Source: Oscillospiraceae bacterium
Lineage (GTDB): Bacteria > Bacillota > Clostridia > Oscillospirales > Acutalibacteraceae
Direction: 5' to 3'
Assembly: GCA_022763825.1 (NCBI GenBank)
Contig: JALEQX010000040.1
Span: 1 to 42,124, forward strand
Length of the DNA stretch: 42,124 bases
Part shown: one piece after another, positions 40,050 to 42,124 of the stretch
Position numbering within the stretch: position 1 is the first letter of the stretch
How the letters are laid out: every line of letters starts with the position of its first letter
Notes under the pieces: model-generated
Database searches by the model: none
Told to the model about the DNA's origin: nothing
What the model saw: the letters and a program-made list of their open reading frames with translations, nothing else
Made by a program: the position numbers and the translations under genes

Positions 40050-41066
40050 CTAAATAAGTCCTCTGAATTCCTCTAAATTATCGGGAGTTATGGGACGTTC
40101 ACCCGATTCTATCTGCTTAATCATTGTATAAAGCAAGTCGTTTACGGGCGTTTTTACGTTGTATTTTTTGCCCATGCGCGAAAAATAGCCGTTGAAAATA
40201 TCTATTTCCGTCTTTTCTCCGCGTTCGAGCGACTGAAGCGTCGACGGCTTGACGGACGAGTATTTCGACTTTCCGACAAGCAAAACCACACCCTTGCAAA
40301 GAGAATTGTAAATTTTATTGTCGCCGAGCATCAATAAATTATAGTCAAGAAGCGCACCGTATTTCGGAACCTTTAATCCCATTGCTTTGGCGACGTACAT
40401 ACCCTCTCTCGCAATTTTCAGAAACAGCGAACGCGCCCTGCCGTCGTCCAAAATAACGCCGAGCGTCTGACCCGATATTGCGGCGACAGCGTTTATGCAC
40501 GAATTTATTATGAGCTTCGAATACTGTCTTGCCGTAATGTTGTCGGTTGTTTTTGTCGGCAGAACCTTGCCCAGAATATCTCGCACCTTGTCGAGAATCG
40601 GAGGGTGAGAGTTGTCCGCCATTCCGACGTAGAATTCGCCCAGACTCGTCATGGTTACGTCGTTTACGTCGTTTCTTGTCGCGCCGAAGCCTATCATACA
40701 GCCTACGGTTCTGCTTCTTCCGGCAATTTCGGCAAGCTCGTCGGAGCAGATTCCGTTCTGCATGCCTATCATAACGCCGTCGTCCTTTAGAAGCCCGATC
40801 GTTTTTTCGGCGGCTTCTTTCATCGCAAGGTATTTCGTCGCAATCATTATTATATCGAATTTTTCATCCGGAACGGCGGAGTCGAGATAACACACAAAAT
40901 CCGCGTGACGTTCGCCCTTTGCGCCGTGCAGATAAAACCCTTTTTCCTCGATAATCGATTTTGTTTTCTCGCTGTGACACATAATCCGTACGTCAAGCCC
41001 CGCGTTTTTTAACAAAACGCCGACGCATCCTCCGATTGCCCCCGCACCGGAAATTAATATTTTCAT
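40050..41066 (-). CDS. 2-Dehydropantoate 2-reductase family (PanE/ApbA)
   Basis: 338 aa, slightly longer than typical PanE (about 300). N-terminal Rossmann motif ISGAGAIGGCVGVLL, then VMIGMQNGICSDELAEIAG, a GCMIGFGATR block and a C-terminal helical domain beginning ITARQYSKLIINSCINAVAAI (expected catalytic Lys in YSKLIIN). Likely reduces ketopantoate to pantoate with NADPH for pantothenate/CoA synthesis. The ketopantoate reductase family also includes other 2-oxo-acid reductases, and no panB or panC is present, so I leave the symbol empty. GGAG ribosome site; own promoter at 41097-41125. Confidence 0.85.
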   Translation of the reverse strand: MKILISGAGAIGGCVGVLLKNAGLDVRIMCHSEKTKSIIEEKGFYLHGAKGERHADFVCYLDSAVPDEKFDIIMIATKYLAMKEAAEKTIGLLKDDGVMIGMQNGICSDELAEIAGRSRTVGCMIGFGATRNDVNDVTMTSLGEFYVGMADNSHPPILDKVRDILGKVLPTKTTDNITARQYSKLIINSCINAVAAISGQTLGVILDDGRARSLFLKIAREGMYVAKAMGLKVPKYGALLDYNLLMLGDNKIYNSLCKGVVLLVGKSKYSSVKPSTLQSLERGEKTEIDIFNGYFSRMGKKYNVKTPVNDLLYTMIKQIESGERPITPDNLEEFRGLI

Positions 41067-41096
41067 AACGACTCCAGCCCCTTTTGCTTTTTATAG

Positions 41097-41125
41097 ATTG
41101 TAACATTATTTAATAAATAAAACAA
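41097..41125 (-). promoter_or_regulatory. Promoter of the PanE-like gene
   Basis: Minus strand TTGTTT (41125-41120), 17-nt spacer, TACAAT (41102-41097). Confidence 0.5.
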
Positions 41126-41137
41126 TAGTCCGAAATG

Positions 41138-41167
41138 AACAATAATTTACTTATGTAAATTATTATT
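41138..41167. repeat. AACAATAATTTAC inverted repeat
   Basis: AACAATAATTTAC (41138-41150) is inverted at 41155-41167 with one mismatch, loop TTAT. Member of the dispersed family; here it lies between divergent promoters, not at a gene end. Confidence 0.6.
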
Positions 41168-41264
41168 CCGGTTATATTAAAATTACTAAAGCTGATTGTT
41201 TTAATATAATCACACATGCGTTATACTGCCGTCAAAAGAGAAAATAATTTCGGAGGTAAAAACA

Positions 41265-41766
41265 ATGGAAAACAGATACGAACTTAACAAACAGCTTGCG
41301 CAGATGTTCAAGGGCGGAGTTATAATGGACGTTACGACACCCGAGCAGGCGAAGATCGCAGAATCGGCGGGGAAAGCACCGTCCGGGGCAAACTGATAAA
41401 GGAACTCGGCATGTTCCGACCTTTGCGCGAAATGATAAAACGCGGGGGATGATTCTGTTAGCCGAGAAAATCGAGAGACAGAACGAAACGTATTTCGGCA
41501 CGCTCCCCGTCACGGTTAAAAGAAACGCTTACGGCAGACAGCTCGGCAGTTTTCATACCGAGGGAGAATTTAAGCCAATAGGAACGGTTCCGATGACGTT
41601 CATCCGTGCGCCGTATGTGAAAAAAGTCTCGCCCGGGGCGGAAATCACGGCGGAGGTCGGCGGCAAAATCGTCGGCGTAAAGTATAAAAATCAAATCGCC
41701 GTCTCATTCCACCCGGAACTTGACGACGATATGAGAATACATGAAGCATTGATTCATCTCGGATAA
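41265..41766 (+). pseudogene. Collapsed pdxS-pdxT operon
   Basis: Begins as an intact PdxS gene (CGGAGG, ATG at 41265, [20 protein letters not shown] and [16 protein letters not shown]), but after 36 codons jumps into Pdx[21 protein letters not shown] follows in another frame (from 41366), ends MIKRGG-stop at 41450, and the rest of PdxT continues in a third frame from 41449 (GMILLAEKIERQ to FHPELDDDMRIHEALIHLG, with the His-Pro-Glu of the glutaminase triad). About 260 residues of PdxS, the first 45 or so of PdxT, and the PdxT loop with catalytic Cys (normally FGTCAG) are missing. PdxST makes pyridoxal 5'-phosphate; this locus cannot. Both breaks lie in G-rich repeats (GGCGGGG and CGCGGGG). 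Confidence 0.85.
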
Positions 41767-42005
41767 ATTAATATCTCGGTGAAAAGAGAATCGGTCTCGT
41801 TTTTTAAGAAAACATGCAGATTTATATGATAATCAAATTTGATTTTTCTGTAAAAATTCGGATTGAGACGTAGTGCTCTGAAACGCCTAAAAGTTTACAT
41901 AATGTCTTTTCTCATAATACGACCGACCTTTCAGAGAGTTATTAATTATAATATTAAAATTACGGTGTTAAACATGTGTTAATAATTCGTAAATTCAAAA
42001 TTAAA
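41767..42005. other. AT-rich intergenic stretch
   Basis: A weak GAGA/TCTC hairpin with a T6 run (41786-41804) could end the pdxST remnant. Otherwise no gene, RNA or repeat that I can support. Confidence 0.4.
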
Positions 42006-42124
42006 TCAGCCGAGCTGCATGAATCCGACTTTCTTCATGACCTTGCGCATAGTTCTGTCCGCGATTCTCTGCGCCTTTTCGGCTCCCTTTTTCGCGGTTT
42101 CGAGAATGTACGCCTTGTCGGTTA
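42006..42124 (-). CDS. trpS: Tryptophanyl-tRNA synthetase, C-terminal end (partial)
   Basis: Only the last 38 codons and the TGA stop (42006-42008) are inside the window; the rest lies to the right. The helix AKKGAEKAQRIADRTMRKVMKKVGF matches the typical TrpRS C-terminus (GAEKAR.IA..TL..V...GF). The assignment is from this short tail alone, so moderate confidence. Confidence 0.65.
   Translation of the reverse strand, partial: TDKAYILETAKKGAEKAQRIADRTMRKVMKKVGFMQLG

Noticed and set aside
41205-41226. Promoter of the pdxS remnant
   Set aside because: TATAAT and TTATAC are both possible -10 boxes, but neither has a convincing -35 box at the right distance.

Overview
The window looks like a chromosomal segment from an anaerobic, spore-forming Clostridia bacterium, probably a gut or rumen fibre degrader of the Ruminococcaceae/Oscillospiraceae type. 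This rests on dipicolinate synthase subunits A and B (spore core), a dockerin-bearing secreted protein, uronate and glycoside catabolism (uxaC, three glycosidases), AddAB rather than RecBCD, sigma-A type promoters of TTGACA-17-TATAAT style, and lysine and manganese riboswitches. Assignment is by gene content only. TGA is used as an ordinary stop codon in several genes.

Layout. Positions 1-1180 are clearly more AT-rich than the rest and hold two unrecognised minus-strand genes. They end at the 3' half of a tRNA-Gln joined in the anticodon loop to a truncated OmpR-type response regulator, so this is an island edge or a rearrangement. From 1.5 to 10 kb: a small inverted-repeat element, gph-nfo (minus), uxaC with a catalytically dead-looking cysteine-synthase relative and a DagK-type lipid kinase (plus), a secreted NlpC/P60-SpaA-dockerin protein (minus) and dpaAB (plus). 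From 10 to 20.5 kb, all minus: an M28-type membrane peptidase, a GH2 beta-mannosidase, addB and addA. From 20.7 to 24.8 kb, plus: four consecutive paralogous membrane-anchored proteins that share one extracytoplasmic-type C-terminal domain; two carry N-terminal zinc ribbons. I know no name for this cassette and it is the best candidate for an undescribed system. It is followed by nested inverted repeats and two tandem copies of a 67-bp hairpin repeat.

From 25 to 31 kb: a trehalase/MGH1-like glycosidase, tRNA-Pro(GGG), a GH36-like alpha-galactosidase, and a wecB-wecC pair that would make UDP-ManNAcA. From 31.2 to 37 kb: a yybP-ykoY (Mn2+) riboswitch controlling a P2A-type ATPase, then a second, closely related ATPase whose leader keeps only the riboswitch 3' end and terminator and whose 5' coding region has an in-frame TGA. 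Next come a complete 48-codon transcription unit, and lysA and dapA behind a lysine riboswitch (minus). The right end holds a panE-like reductase, a wreck of the pdxS-pdxT operon that has lost most of pdxS and the PdxT catalytic cysteine, and the 3' end of trpS.

Themes. (1) Dihydrodipicolinate links dapA/lysA to dpaAB. (2) A family of AAACAATAATTTA inverted repeats sits at gene 3' ends across the window and often supplies the last codons and the stop. (3) Several genes are decaying or rearranged (response regulator, ATPase copy 2, pdxST, CysK-like), which makes either real genome decay or metagenome-assembly joins worth testing.
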